Positions 1 to 5,897 of a stretch of DNA of 5,908 nucleotides are shown in pieces. How positions within the stretch are numbered: the first letter of the stretch is position 1; each line of letters opens with the position of its first letter. The stretch covers positions 1-5,908 of the forward strand of contig RFIU01000329.1 of assembly GCA_003695555.1 (NCBI GenBank), in the 5' to 3' direction. The DNA is from Alphaproteobacteria bacterium. Its GTDB lineage: Bacteria > Pseudomonadota > Alphaproteobacteria > Sphingomonadales > Rhodothalassiaceae. Under the pieces are notes generated by a model that was given only the letters and a program-made list of their open reading frames with translations, searched no databases and was not told the origin of the DNA. The translations under genes were made by a program, and so were the position numbers.

Positions 1-38
1 AGTTCGGCCTGCTGTCCAAGAAGGACTCGGGTGACTGA
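1..38 (+). CDS. C-terminal end of an unidentified protein (partial, runs off the left edge)
   Basis: Reading from base 3, the sequence gives FGLLSKKDSGD followed by TGA at 36-38. Ten of the eleven sense codons end in G or C, as expected for a real gene in this GC-rich genome. The competing frames read less well: frame 2 stops at 32-34, and frame 1 runs on into the hairpin region until 124. Eleven residues are too few to identify the protein. The hairpins immediately after the stop, ending in a terminator-like structure, fit the end of a plus-strand transcription unit. The frame choice is an inference. Confidence 0.5.
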   Translation, partial: FGLLSKKDSGD

Positions 39-74
39 ACCCGGTCGGGTTCCCCCCCACCCGGCCGGAAAACA

Positions 75-111
75 GGGAACCGTCGGTGCCCCCCGATTTT
101 CGACGGTTCCC
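75..111. repeat. perfect 11-bp inverted repeat with C-rich loop
   Basis: GGGAACCGTCG (75-85) is perfectly complementary in reverse to CGACGGTTCCC (101-111), separated by a 15-base loop containing CCCCCC. No T tract follows on either strand, so it is not a standard intrinsic terminator by itself. It is the second of four closely spaced inverted repeats after the stop codon at 38. The first is a small one at 38-51, AACCC and GGGTT around GGTC. Confidence 0.6.
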
Positions 112-116
112 GAAAG

Positions 117-147
117 CGGCGTTTGACTCCCCTCCCTGTCAACGCCG
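117..147 (+). repeat. imperfect inverted repeat (10 bp with one bulged T), pyrimidine loop
   Basis: CGGCGTTTGAC (117-127) pairs with GTCAACGCCG (138-147) if one T is bulged. The 10-base loop (128-137) is TCCCCTCCCT, entirely pyrimidine. On the plus strand the loop could pair with purine-rich Shine-Dalgarno-like sequence. It lies only a few bases from the repeats on either side, so the three large hairpins could form side by side in one transcript. Confidence 0.5.
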
Positions 148-150
148 ACT

Positions 151-195
151 TGGCGGGCGCCCGCTTCCCCTACCGGGCGCCCGCCAGCCTTCTTT
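151..195 (+). terminator. probable intrinsic terminator with 13-bp GC-rich stem
   Basis: TGGCGGGCGCCCG (151-163) and CGGGCGCCCGCCA (174-186) form a perfect 13-bp stem with a 10-base loop (164-173). On the plus strand it is followed by GCCTTCTTT (187-195), a short, imperfect T-rich stretch. It probably ends transcription of the plus-strand gene that stops at 38. On the minus strand the other flank has no T-run, so it is a poor intrinsic terminator for the gene stopping at 260, though a strong stem can still help. Each arm also contains its own palindrome, CGGGCGCCCG, so other folds are possible. Confidence 0.55.
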
Positions 196-259
196 CCCGG
201 CCATTTCTGATGGGTGGATGTTTCGTTCGCACAGTTCGCCTGTCGCGGCGAGAAGCCGA

Positions 260-925
260 TTACATGCTCAAACGGAGCATGCGGTCCGTCGGCGCCGCGA
301 CGACGAGGATCTGGGGAGACGATTCATCCCGTCCGGTAAAGGGGAACATGCCGAGCGACACTTCCACCGTCGCCTTGCCATGCCCGGTGATCGTCGAACG
401 GCCGAAGACCGGCCGCGCCTCGCGCAGGGTGGTTTCCATCGCGACCAGGCGCGAGCGCAGACATTCGCCCTCACAGAATTCGGAAAGTCGCCGGCCGGTC
501 TGATCCTCGTACATCATCTGCGCCGCTGCGGTGCCGTGCAGACGCACCCGATAGTCGATCCCGGGGCCGCTTTCCTCCCCCTTTCCTCTTTCATCTGCTC
601 CCAGAGCAACCTCTCGCTCCAGAATCATGAACCATTTCAGCAGAGCGGGAAAGCGCCGCGGATCGAGCGTGCTGCGCTCCGGCAGGGGGGCACGGGGCAG
701 CGCTTCCCAGAAGCAATGGAAAAGACGTGCCGGATGATCTGCATCGAGCAGCGTTTCCGAAATCGGTCTGACGGGACTCAGGCAAAGCGAGCCATAGCGG
801 GATTCCCAATCGAAGACCGGATAGATGGACACGGCTTGAATTTCCCGGTTCGAGCGAAGCGCAGGTGTTCGTCTTCGTTCTTGTTTCTTTAAACGCTTTC
901 CGTCAGGGCGGGCCATACGAGCCAC
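260..925 (-). CDS. PAS domain-containing protein (PAS_5-like)
   Basis: A 221-residue protein that looks like one PAS-type domain with a basic N-terminal tail. The likely core runs from about residue 87 to 212. It begins LDPRRFPALLKWFMILERE, contains DYRVRLHGTAAAQMMYED near 124-141 and TGRRLSE near 143-149, and ends in a strand-rich part (VEVSLGMFPF near 187-196, ILVVAAP near 206-212). This pattern resembles PF07310 (PAS_5), found in many alphaproteobacterial proteins of unknown role; I recognise it by pattern only. No kinase, GGDEF, EAL or HTH region and no membrane segment is visible, so it may be a stand-alone sensor or adaptor. The first start is GTG at 925; an ATG three codons later (916) is as likely, because neither has a clear ribosome binding site. 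It lies downstream of apt on the same strand after a 305-base gap, so it probably has its own promoter. Confidence 0.7.
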   Translation of the reverse strand: MARMARPDGKRLKKQERRRTPALRSNREIQAVSIYPVFDWESRYGSLCLSPVRPISETLLDADHPARLFHCFWEALPRAPLPERSTLDPRRFPALLKWFMILEREVALGADERGKGEESGPGIDYRVRLHGTAAAQMMYEDQTGRRLSEFCEGECLRSRLVAMETTLREARPVFGRSTITGHGKATVEVSLGMFPFTGRDESSPQILVVAAPTDRMLRLSM

Positions 926-968
926 GCCAGCACGAATGGCGAATCTATCGACGTCAGCGTTATTTTCT

Positions 969-997
969 TCGACATGAAGTGAAAAAGAAACTAACGT
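969..997 (+). promoter_or_regulatory. possible plus-strand sigma-70-type promoter
   Basis: TCGACA (969-974) matches the -35 consensus TTGACA at five of six positions. It is followed after exactly 17 bases by TAACGT (992-997), which matches the -10 consensus TATAAT at only three. There is no plus-strand gene downstream, only the non-coding gap, so if active it would make a short RNA. The weak -10 makes this tentative. Confidence 0.2.
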
Positions 998-1025
998 CGA
1001 ATCGTTAAGGTTTCCGGGTTACGCC

Positions 1026-1037
1026 TTACGCGCGTAA
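1026..1037. repeat. 12-bp perfect palindrome TTACGCGCGTAA
   Basis: TTACGCGCGTAA equals its own reverse complement. The half-site TTACGC also occurs just before it at 1019-1024, giving TTACGC, one base, TTACGC, GCGTAA. Such symmetry is typical of binding sites for dimeric regulators. Seen from the minus strand it lies about 100 bases upstream of the PAS gene start, a reasonable place for regulation, but no binding protein can be named. Confidence 0.4.
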
Positions 1038-1065
1038 TGCATGGGAAGGGTGGGGAGGAATGCGG

Positions 1066-1081
1066 GATAACGGACGATAAC
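1066..1081. repeat. GATAAC direct repeat with 10-bp spacing
   Basis: GATAAC occurs at 1066-1071 and 1076-1081, one helical turn apart, so both copies face the same side of the DNA. It is 28 bases past the TTACGCGCGTAA palindrome. It could be a pair of protein binding half-sites; a six-base repeat can also arise by chance. Confidence 0.25.
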
Positions 1082-1130
1082 TTCCGCATGTACTGCCGCA
1101 AACTTTCTAATCTTTCAGGGGAGTCTTCCG

Positions 1131-1157
1131 GTCTGCGTCACTCGCGGACAAGTTTTC
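1131..1157 (+). terminator. terminator-like hairpin in the gap
   Basis: GTCTGCG (1131-1137) and CGCGGAC (1143-1149) form a 7-bp stem with one G-T pair and a five-base loop TCACT, followed on the plus strand by AAGTTTTCC. The T-run is short and begins three bases past the stem. With the possible promoter at 969-997 it would bound a plus-strand RNA of roughly 150 bases. It does not serve apt, because on the minus strand no T-run follows. Confidence 0.25.
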
Positions 1158-1230
1158 CCGCAGAAGAGATTTTGCATATTAGTTTCAGGATAATGTGTCG
1201 GGCTGAGCGGCGTGCCGTCCAGGCATGGCG

Positions 1231-1833
1231 CTACTCTCCGGCGAAACGACAGAGCGAGAGCACCTCGACACCGCGTTGACGCAGGCGTTCGGCACCTCCC
1301 AGATCAGGCAGGTCGATAACGAAGCAGGCGCCGAGGACCCGACCACCTGCCGCTTCGATCAGGTCGAGCGCTGCCATCGCCGTGCCGCCGGTGGCGATCA
1401 GATCATCGACGAGCAGCACATGGTCGTCATTTGCGATCGCATCTTCATGGATCTCCAGCCGGTCTTCGCCGTACTCGAGCTGATAGCTGCGCGCGATCAC
1501 CCGGTGCGGCAACTTGCCGGCCTTGCGGACGGGAACGAAGCCGCAGCCCAGCTGATGGGCAACCGCGCCGCCGAGGATGAAGCCGCGCGCCTCGATTCCG
1601 GCGATCTTGTCGATCGCGACGCCGACATAGGGCTGAACCAGCTCGTCCACCGCCTTGCGGAAACCGCGCGTGTCGGCCAGCAGGGTGGTGATGTCGCGGA
1701 ACTGGATTCCGGGCTTCGGAAAGTCGGGGATCGTGCGAATGCGCGCCTTCACCCATTCTTCTACCGATGCGAAACCGGCGATCGGCTCGCCATCGCGTGT
1801 CCCGGCTTGATGCCCGGCAGCTTTGTGCTTCAT
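1231..1833 (-). CDS. apt: adenine phosphoribosyltransferase
   Basis: Converts adenine and PRPP to AMP and pyrophosphate in the cytoplasm (purine salvage). The PRPP-binding signature is clear: [15 protein letters not shown] at residues 138-152, with the paired acidic residues DD at 143-144. Other family landmarks are [15 protein letters not shown] (35-49), [12 protein letters not shown] (81-92) and [10 protein letters not shown] (100-109). At 200 residues it is longer than typical Apt proteins of about 170-185, owing to an extra basic N-terminal stretch of about 20 residues. The ATG at 1833 is nevertheless supported by AGGAGG at 1844-1849, 10 bases upstream. It begins 41 bases after the mtnP stop on the same strand, so the two very likely share a transcript in which MtnP supplies the adenine that Apt uses. 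Confidence 0.95.
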   Translation of the reverse strand: MKHKAAGHQAGTRDGEPIAGFASVEEWVKARIRTIPDFPKPGIQFRDITTLLADTRGFRKAVDELVQPYVGVAIDKIAGIEARGFILGGAVAHQLGCGFVPVRKAGKLPHRVIARSYQLEYGEDRLEIHEDAIANDDHVLLVDDLIATGGTAMAALDLIEAAGGRVLGACFVIDLPDLGGAERLRQRGVEVLSLCRFAGE

Positions 1834-1840
1834 GCGCGTC

Positions 1841-1849
1841 TTCCCTCCT
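1841..1849 (-). promoter_or_regulatory. ribosome binding site of apt
   Basis: The minus strand reads AGGAGGGAA here, ending eight bases before the ATG at 1833; the AGGAGG core is 10 bases upstream. It decides for this start, and so for the N-terminally extended form of Apt. Confidence 0.75.
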
Positions 1850-1874
1850 GGTTATTCATCCCTGCCATCGGGTA

Positions 1875-2765
<891 letters not shown>

Positions 2766-2773
2766 GCCGCTTG

Positions 2774-2779
2774 TCCTCC
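2774..2779 (-). promoter_or_regulatory. ribosome binding site deciding the GTG start of mtnP
   Basis: The minus strand reads GGAGGA, eight bases before the GTG at 2765. The next residues, RLGIIGGSG, are where the family normally begins, so the GTG is very probably the true start. Confidence 0.75.
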
Positions 2780-2841
2780 GTCTCTCGTGATGCTCTTCTG
2801 GCCGGTGGATGCCGTCCGGGGTGCCTTGCCCGGTGTGCTGC

Positions 2842-2847
2842 TGTCAA
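2842..2847 (-). promoter_or_regulatory. possible -35 element for mtnP-apt
   Basis: The minus strand reads TTGACA, a perfect -35 consensus, in the 106-base divergent gap and about 76 bases upstream of the mtnP start. At the expected 16-18 base spacing the sequence is GC-rich (around GGCACC), with no recognisable -10. It could be a chance hexamer or a promoter with a poor -10 that needs an activator. Confidence 0.25.
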
Positions 2848-2871
2848 GATGGCGAAAGGGTGCGTGGTGCC

Positions 2872-3270
2872 ATGAAGAAGCATGATGACGATCTGCGGGC
2901 CGGAAGGCGACGGCGGGAACAGGTCTTGGATCTTGTCCGGCTGATTCCGCCGGGGCGGGTGGCAAGCTATGGCGGGATCGCCCGCTACGTGCCCGGGGTA
3001 AGCCCGCGGCTTGTCGGATTTCTCATGGCGGGACTTGCCGCACGCACCGACGTACCGTGGCAGCGCGTCATCAATGCCCGCGGCACCGTCTCTGCCCATG
3101 CGCATGCGGCCGAACAGATCCGCCTGCTTGAGGCGGAAGGCGTGCGCTTCGATGCTGATGGCCGCATCGACTGGCAGCGTTTCGGGTGGGCAGGGCCGAA
3201 GGCGGAGGAACTCGTCGTTCTTGATCTTGACCCGCTGCGCCTGCTCGATAACGAGGCGCAAGAGCCCTGA
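2872..3270 (+). CDS. alkyltransferase-like protein (MGMT family, catalytic Cys replaced by Trp)
   Basis: A 132-residue cytoplasmic protein built from the DNA-binding domain of O6-alkylguanine-DNA alkyltransferases. IPPGRVASYGGIA (25-37) is the conserved segment with the Tyr that assists base flipping (Y33). SPRLVGFLMAG (44-54) is the recognition helix with the intercalating Arg (R46). In place of the PCHRV active site it has PWQRV (62-66), so Trp63 replaces the methyl-accepting Cys and Gln64 the neighbouring His. Proteins of this type (Atl, E. coli YbaZ) cannot remove the alkyl group; they bind O6-alkylguanine and channel it into nucleotide excision repair. The open frame extends upstream to 2809, but that extension (PSGVPCPVCCCQDGERVRGA) is not family-like. 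I chose ATG 2872, with AAAGGG at 2855-2860 as a modest ribosome binding site. It is divergent from mtnP and converges on the DUF3179 gene. Confidence 0.88.
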   Translation: MKKHDDDLRAGRRRREQVLDLVRLIPPGRVASYGGIARYVPGVSPRLVGFLMAGLAARTDVPWQRVINARGTVSAHAHAAEQIRLLEAEGVRFDADGRIDWQRFGWAGPKAEELVVLDLDPLRLLDNEAQEP

Positions 3271-3280
3271 CGGTGCCGTG

Positions 3281-4363
3281 CTATTCGACCTGCGTCACGA
3301 TCCGCGAGCGGGGGTGGAAGGACGCGAAGGCGAAGGCGAAGTCGAGCCCGAAGGGAATGTCGTGCCATTCGCCGTCCGTATCCTTGCGGCGCACCTGTAC
3401 GTCGCCCCAGATGTCAGCCTCGTCGCTGCCGTCCAAGGCCGCGAAGATCGAGCGCGCCCCGGGTCGCCATTCGAGGACGATCCCGTCCTTGGTTTCGATC
3501 CGGCCCTTCCGGCGCAAAAGGGCAAGCGACCAGGCGCGATCTCCGACCGCAACCACTAGGCTCATCGGGGGCACCTCTCTCGGCAGGCGGCGGACCGAAA
3601 ACCAGGGACGTTCGCCACGGTCGTAGCCGGCATAGGGCGCGCGGGAATAGTCGAAACCGGTCGCCGGCGGGGAAAGGACGCTGCCATCGGGATGTTCGGT
3701 GCGGAAACGGCCGAAGCTCTCGATGCGTGCCGACAAGCGTTCGAGCCGCGCGCCCGCCCATCGGCCGACAATTCCGCGCCCGGTGAACTGCTGCCACCAG
3801 CTTTCGGTGCTGCGGTCGTACATCACGAGATCGGAATTGCGCAGCTTGCCGGTGGTACCGAAGGTCGTCTCCTGTCCGTCGGGAAGACGTCGCACGAAGA
3901 CAATCGCGGCATTGCACAGCGGACAGTAGGTGATCGCAACAGGGGTGTGGGCGATGCGGTCGTTGACGATCTCGTGACGGGCGAGAATGGCAAGCGGATA
4001 GGCGCGCGCCACGCCTGCATGAACGAAGGCGATCACCGGTGCATCATCGGAAAGGCGCAGGGCGGGGTGCGTGACCGGATCGAAGCGTGGTCGGTCGATC
4101 GCCCGGATACCGTCCTTGGGTGGCCCGCCGGATAGGATCTCATAGAAAGGCACTTTCGCTTTCGAAAAATCGGTGCGGGGCCATTCACGGCGCCAGCCGG
4201 CCGGCACCTTGTCCGCCCGGGCTTGCGAGGTGGCGGCGTCGCTGCCGCCCCTTGCGCGGTCGGGTCGGTCGGTGGTCGCAGCCGCGGTCGGTGGCTTTAC
4301 CAGTGCTGCGCTGATGGTGAGCAGCAGCGATGCGATGACCTCGATGAAGAGTCGATAGCGCAT
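3281..4363 (-). CDS. exported DUF3179 domain-containing protein
   Basis: With the start at 4363 the protein has 360 residues. The N-terminus looks like a Sec signal peptide: basic MRYR, a hydrophobic stretch to about residue 22, and a likely cleavage site near TAAA at 26-29. A polar linker follows, then a DUF3179 domain from about residue 70. Typical segments are KDGIRAIDRPRF (83-94), ARAYPLAIL with HEIVND (119-135), AITYCPLCNAA (143-153), FGTTGKLRNSDLVMYDR (168-184) and ESWWQQFTG (187-195). The CPLC motif (C147, C150) suggests metal binding or redox chemistry outside the cytoplasm, but the biochemical role of the family is unknown to me. The ATG at 4363 is preceded by AGGA at eight bases. 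An ATG at 4372 and a GTG at 4432 are in frame, but neither has a good ribosome binding site, and the longer form would put charged residues before the signal peptide. The gene lies 115 bases downstream of the transporter, same strand. Confidence 0.88.
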   Translation of the reverse strand: MRYRLFIEVIASLLLTISAALVKPPTAAATTDRPDRARGGSDAATSQARADKVPAGWRREWPRTDFSKAKVPFYEILSGGPPKDGIRAIDRPRFDPVTHPALRLSDDAPVIAFVHAGVARAYPLAILARHEIVNDRIAHTPVAITYCPLCNAAIVFVRRLPDGQETTFGTTGKLRNSDLVMYDRSTESWWQQFTGRGIVGRWAGARLERLSARIESFGRFRTEHPDGSVLSPPATGFDYSRAPYAGYDRGERPWFSVRRLPREVPPMSLVVAVGDRAWSLALLRRKGRIETKDGIVLEWRPGARSIFAALDGSDEADIWGDVQVRRKDTDGEWHDIPFGLDFAFAFASFHPRSRIVTQVE

Positions 4364-4421
4364 GAGCCGCATCCTGCGCCGAACCGTCGGAAAGAGACAA
4401 TGCCTGCACGGATCAATTTTT

Positions 4422-4460
4422 CGTGATCGCACGTGAGACGCCGTGATCGGGAAAGGCGTC
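4422..4460. repeat. direct and inverted repeats between the transporter and DUF3179 genes
   Basis: CGTGATCG occurs at 4422-4429 and again at 4442-4449, exactly 20 bases apart, with the palindrome CACGTG at 4430-4435 between them. GACGCC (4437-4442) also pairs with GGCGTC (4455-4460) across a 12-base loop. The 6-bp stem has no T-run and is not a convincing terminator for the transporter. Two direct copies spaced by two helical turns could be a regulator site upstream of the DUF3179 gene; this is inference from spacing only. Confidence 0.35.
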
Positions 4461-4478
4461 GGCCTTGCAGTTCGCCGA

Positions 4479-5897
4479 TCAGCCGATCGTCATACCGGCA
4501 AAGTTGAAGACCAGCAGGGCGAGAATGCCGAGCGGCGCCCACCAGCGCACCGCAAGGCGGAAGAGGCGGGCGACCCAAGGGGGATCCGCCGACAGCTCGC
4601 CGACGACCGCCGGTGCGGGCATCAGGCGGCCGGCAAACCAGGCGATCAACAGGGCGCCGACCGGCAGTATCAGATTGTCCAGGCCTAGGGTGATCGTCTC
4701 GAACGGCGTGGCACCCGCAAAACGTTCGCCGGCCCATGCAAGAGGATGGACGTTATTCCATTCATTGAAGGAGAGCACCGTCACCAGGCCCATCAGCCAT
4801 GATCCGCCGGCCGCGATCAGGGTCCCGTGCAGGCGCCGGATGCCGCGTTCTTCGAGCCAGGCGACGGTCGGTTCATAAAGCGCGATGGCGCTGGTGATCG
4901 CGGCGAGAAACAGGAAGGCGAAGAAGGCGACGCCGAAGACATCGCCGCCGGGCATGTCGGCGAAGGCGATCGGCAGGGTCACGAAGATCAGGCCCGGACC
5001 ACCGGCCGGATCCAGCCCTTCGGCGAAGACGATCGGGAAGATCGCCAGACCCGCCAGCAGGGCGACGGCGGTATCGGCGAGCGCGACCGTCGTGCAGGAA
5101 CGCACGATCGATGCGCGGTCGGGAAGATAGGCTCCATAGGTCATCATCCCGCCGAGCCCGACGGAAAGCGTAAAGAAGGCCTGGCCGAGCGCCGCCGCCG
5201 CTACCGGGACCGTCAGCCTCGTCCAGTCGGGGGCGAAAAGATAGACGAGCGCCCGACTGCCCGCCCCCGCGACCAGCGCATAGACGACAAGGCCGATCAT
5301 CAACAGACCCATCGCCGGCATCATCCAGCGCATCGCCGCCTCGATGCCGCGTCGGACGCCAAGCGCGACGATCGCTACCGTCAGGACGATGAACAGCCCC
5401 TGAAGGACGAGCAGTCGCGGCACCGAGGCTTGCATGGCGGCCAGATGGGCGCGCGAACGGCCCGGGTCGAAGGCGCCGAACCCCTGGGTGATGCCGGTCC
5501 ACATATAGTCGAAGATCCAGCCCGAAACGACCGAATAGAAGCTCATGATGACGAGGCCGAAGACGACGCCGGCGACCCCGATCGCGTACCAGCCGGTCCC
5601 CGAACGTCGGGTGAATTCGCTCGCCTGTCTCTTGAGCGCATGCGGAGGGCTGACATGGCCGCGCCGGCCGATCAGCACCTCGGCGATCAGGATTGGCATG
5701 GCGATGGCGAGAAGAAAGATCAGATAGAGCAGGACGAACAGCGCGCCACCGTTTTCGCCGGCAAGATAGGGGAACTTCCAGACGTTGCCGAGCCCGACCG
5801 CCGCTCCGACCGCCGCCAGCACGAACCCGAATCGCGAAGAAAAGCGATGCCCGCCGTCACCGACGGAACTGCTGCCGGCCGCCATCCCTGCCGCCAT
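4479..5897 (-). CDS. sodium-dependent transporter, neurotransmitter:sodium symporter (NSS/SNF) family
   Basis: A 472-residue inner-membrane protein of the LeuT fold that probably imports an amino acid or related small molecule with sodium. About 11 membrane segments can be placed, roughly at 21-44, 51-77, 102-128, 160-180, 188-211, 236-258, 267-293, 318-346, 355-376, 404-425 and 449-467. The signature of unwound helix 1 is VGLGNVWKFPYLAGENGG (34-51). Helix 6 has GQAFFTLSVGLGG (238-250), where Thr243 aligns with a LeuT sodium-1 ligand. Helix 8 has ITSAIALYEP (334-343), matching the Thr-Ser sodium-2 ligands. In helix 7 the LeuT sodium-1 Asn appears to be Asp275 (ALADTAVALL). Eleven helices agree with many bacterial members. 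The substrate cannot be read from the sequence. I use ATG 5897; Met5 at 5885 is an alternative. The frame stays open to the window edge, so an upstream start cannot be excluded. Confidence 0.93.
   Translation of the reverse strand: MAAGMAAGSSSVGDGGHRFSSRFGFVLAAVGAAVGLGNVWKFPYLAGENGGALFVLLYLIFLLAIAMPILIAEVLIGRRGHVSPPHALKRQASEFTRRSGTGWYAIGVAGVVFGLVIMSFYSVVSGWIFDYMWTGITQGFGAFDPGRSRAHLAAMQASVPRLLVLQGLFIVLTVAIVALGVRRGIEAAMRWMMPAMGLLMIGLVVYALVAGAGSRALVYLFAPDWTRLTVPVAAAALGQAFFTLSVGLGGMMTYGAYLPDRASIVRSCTTVALADTAVALLAGLAIFPIVFAEGLDPAGGPGLIFVTLPIAFADMPGGDVFGVAFFAFLFLAAITSAIALYEPTVAWLEERGIRRLHGTLIAAGGSWLMGLVTVLSFNEWNNVHPLAWAGERFAGATPFETITLGLDNLILPVGALLIAWFAGRLMPAPAVVGELSADPPWVARLFRLAVRWWAPLGILALLVFNFAGMTIG

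Larger units (their letters stand above)
926..1230. other. non-coding gap between apt and the PAS gene, rich in short repeats
   Basis: No convincing gene lies in these 305 bases. The left part is AT-richer than the flanking genes. It holds TCGACGT (948-954) with its inverted copy ACGTCGA (994-1000), two GANTC sites (941-945 and 999-1003), a 12-bp palindrome (1026-1037), a GATAAC direct repeat (1066-1081), and a 7-bp hairpin followed by AAGTTTT (1131-1156). It should contain the 3' end of the mtnP-apt transcript and the promoter of the PAS gene. I could not find a hairpin plus T-run for apt on the minus strand, or a good minus-strand promoter. The plus-strand elements are listed separately. 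Confidence 0.6.

Noticed and set aside
75..111. Intrinsic terminator or general-stress (EcfG-type GGAAC) promoter at the 11-bp repeat
   Set aside because: No T-run follows on either strand, and no CGTT occurs at the 16-17 base spacing needed after GGAAC.
86..892. 268-residue plus-strand open frame opposite the PAS gene
   Set aside because: It is rich in Arg, Pro and His with no recognisable motif, starts inside the hairpin cluster and lies antisense to a gene with clear PAS-type segments. High GC makes stop codons rare and produces such frames.
1037..1279. 80-residue plus-strand open frame in the gap, preceded nearby by purine-rich GGGGAGGAA
   Set aside because: It overlaps the 3' end of apt, has no family resemblance and has mixed codon use. 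The GGAGG lies inside the frame at 1053-1059, not before its start; the ATG next to it (1060) opens only a six-codon frame.
2816..2833. CCGGG/CCCGG hairpin in the mtnP divergent gap as a riboswitch or attenuator
   Set aside because: It is only 5 bp in GC-rich sequence, with no terminator or anti-terminator partner; this is expected by chance.
2809..2871. Longer N-terminus for the alkyltransferase-like protein
   Set aside because: The 21 extra residues (several Cys, Pro and Gly) do not resemble the family, and ATG 2872 gives the usual size and start.
4364..4432. GTG start at 4432 for the DUF3179 protein
   Set aside because: It would put 23 residues, many of them charged, before the signal peptide and has no ribosome binding site. 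ATG 4363 has AGGA at a normal distance.
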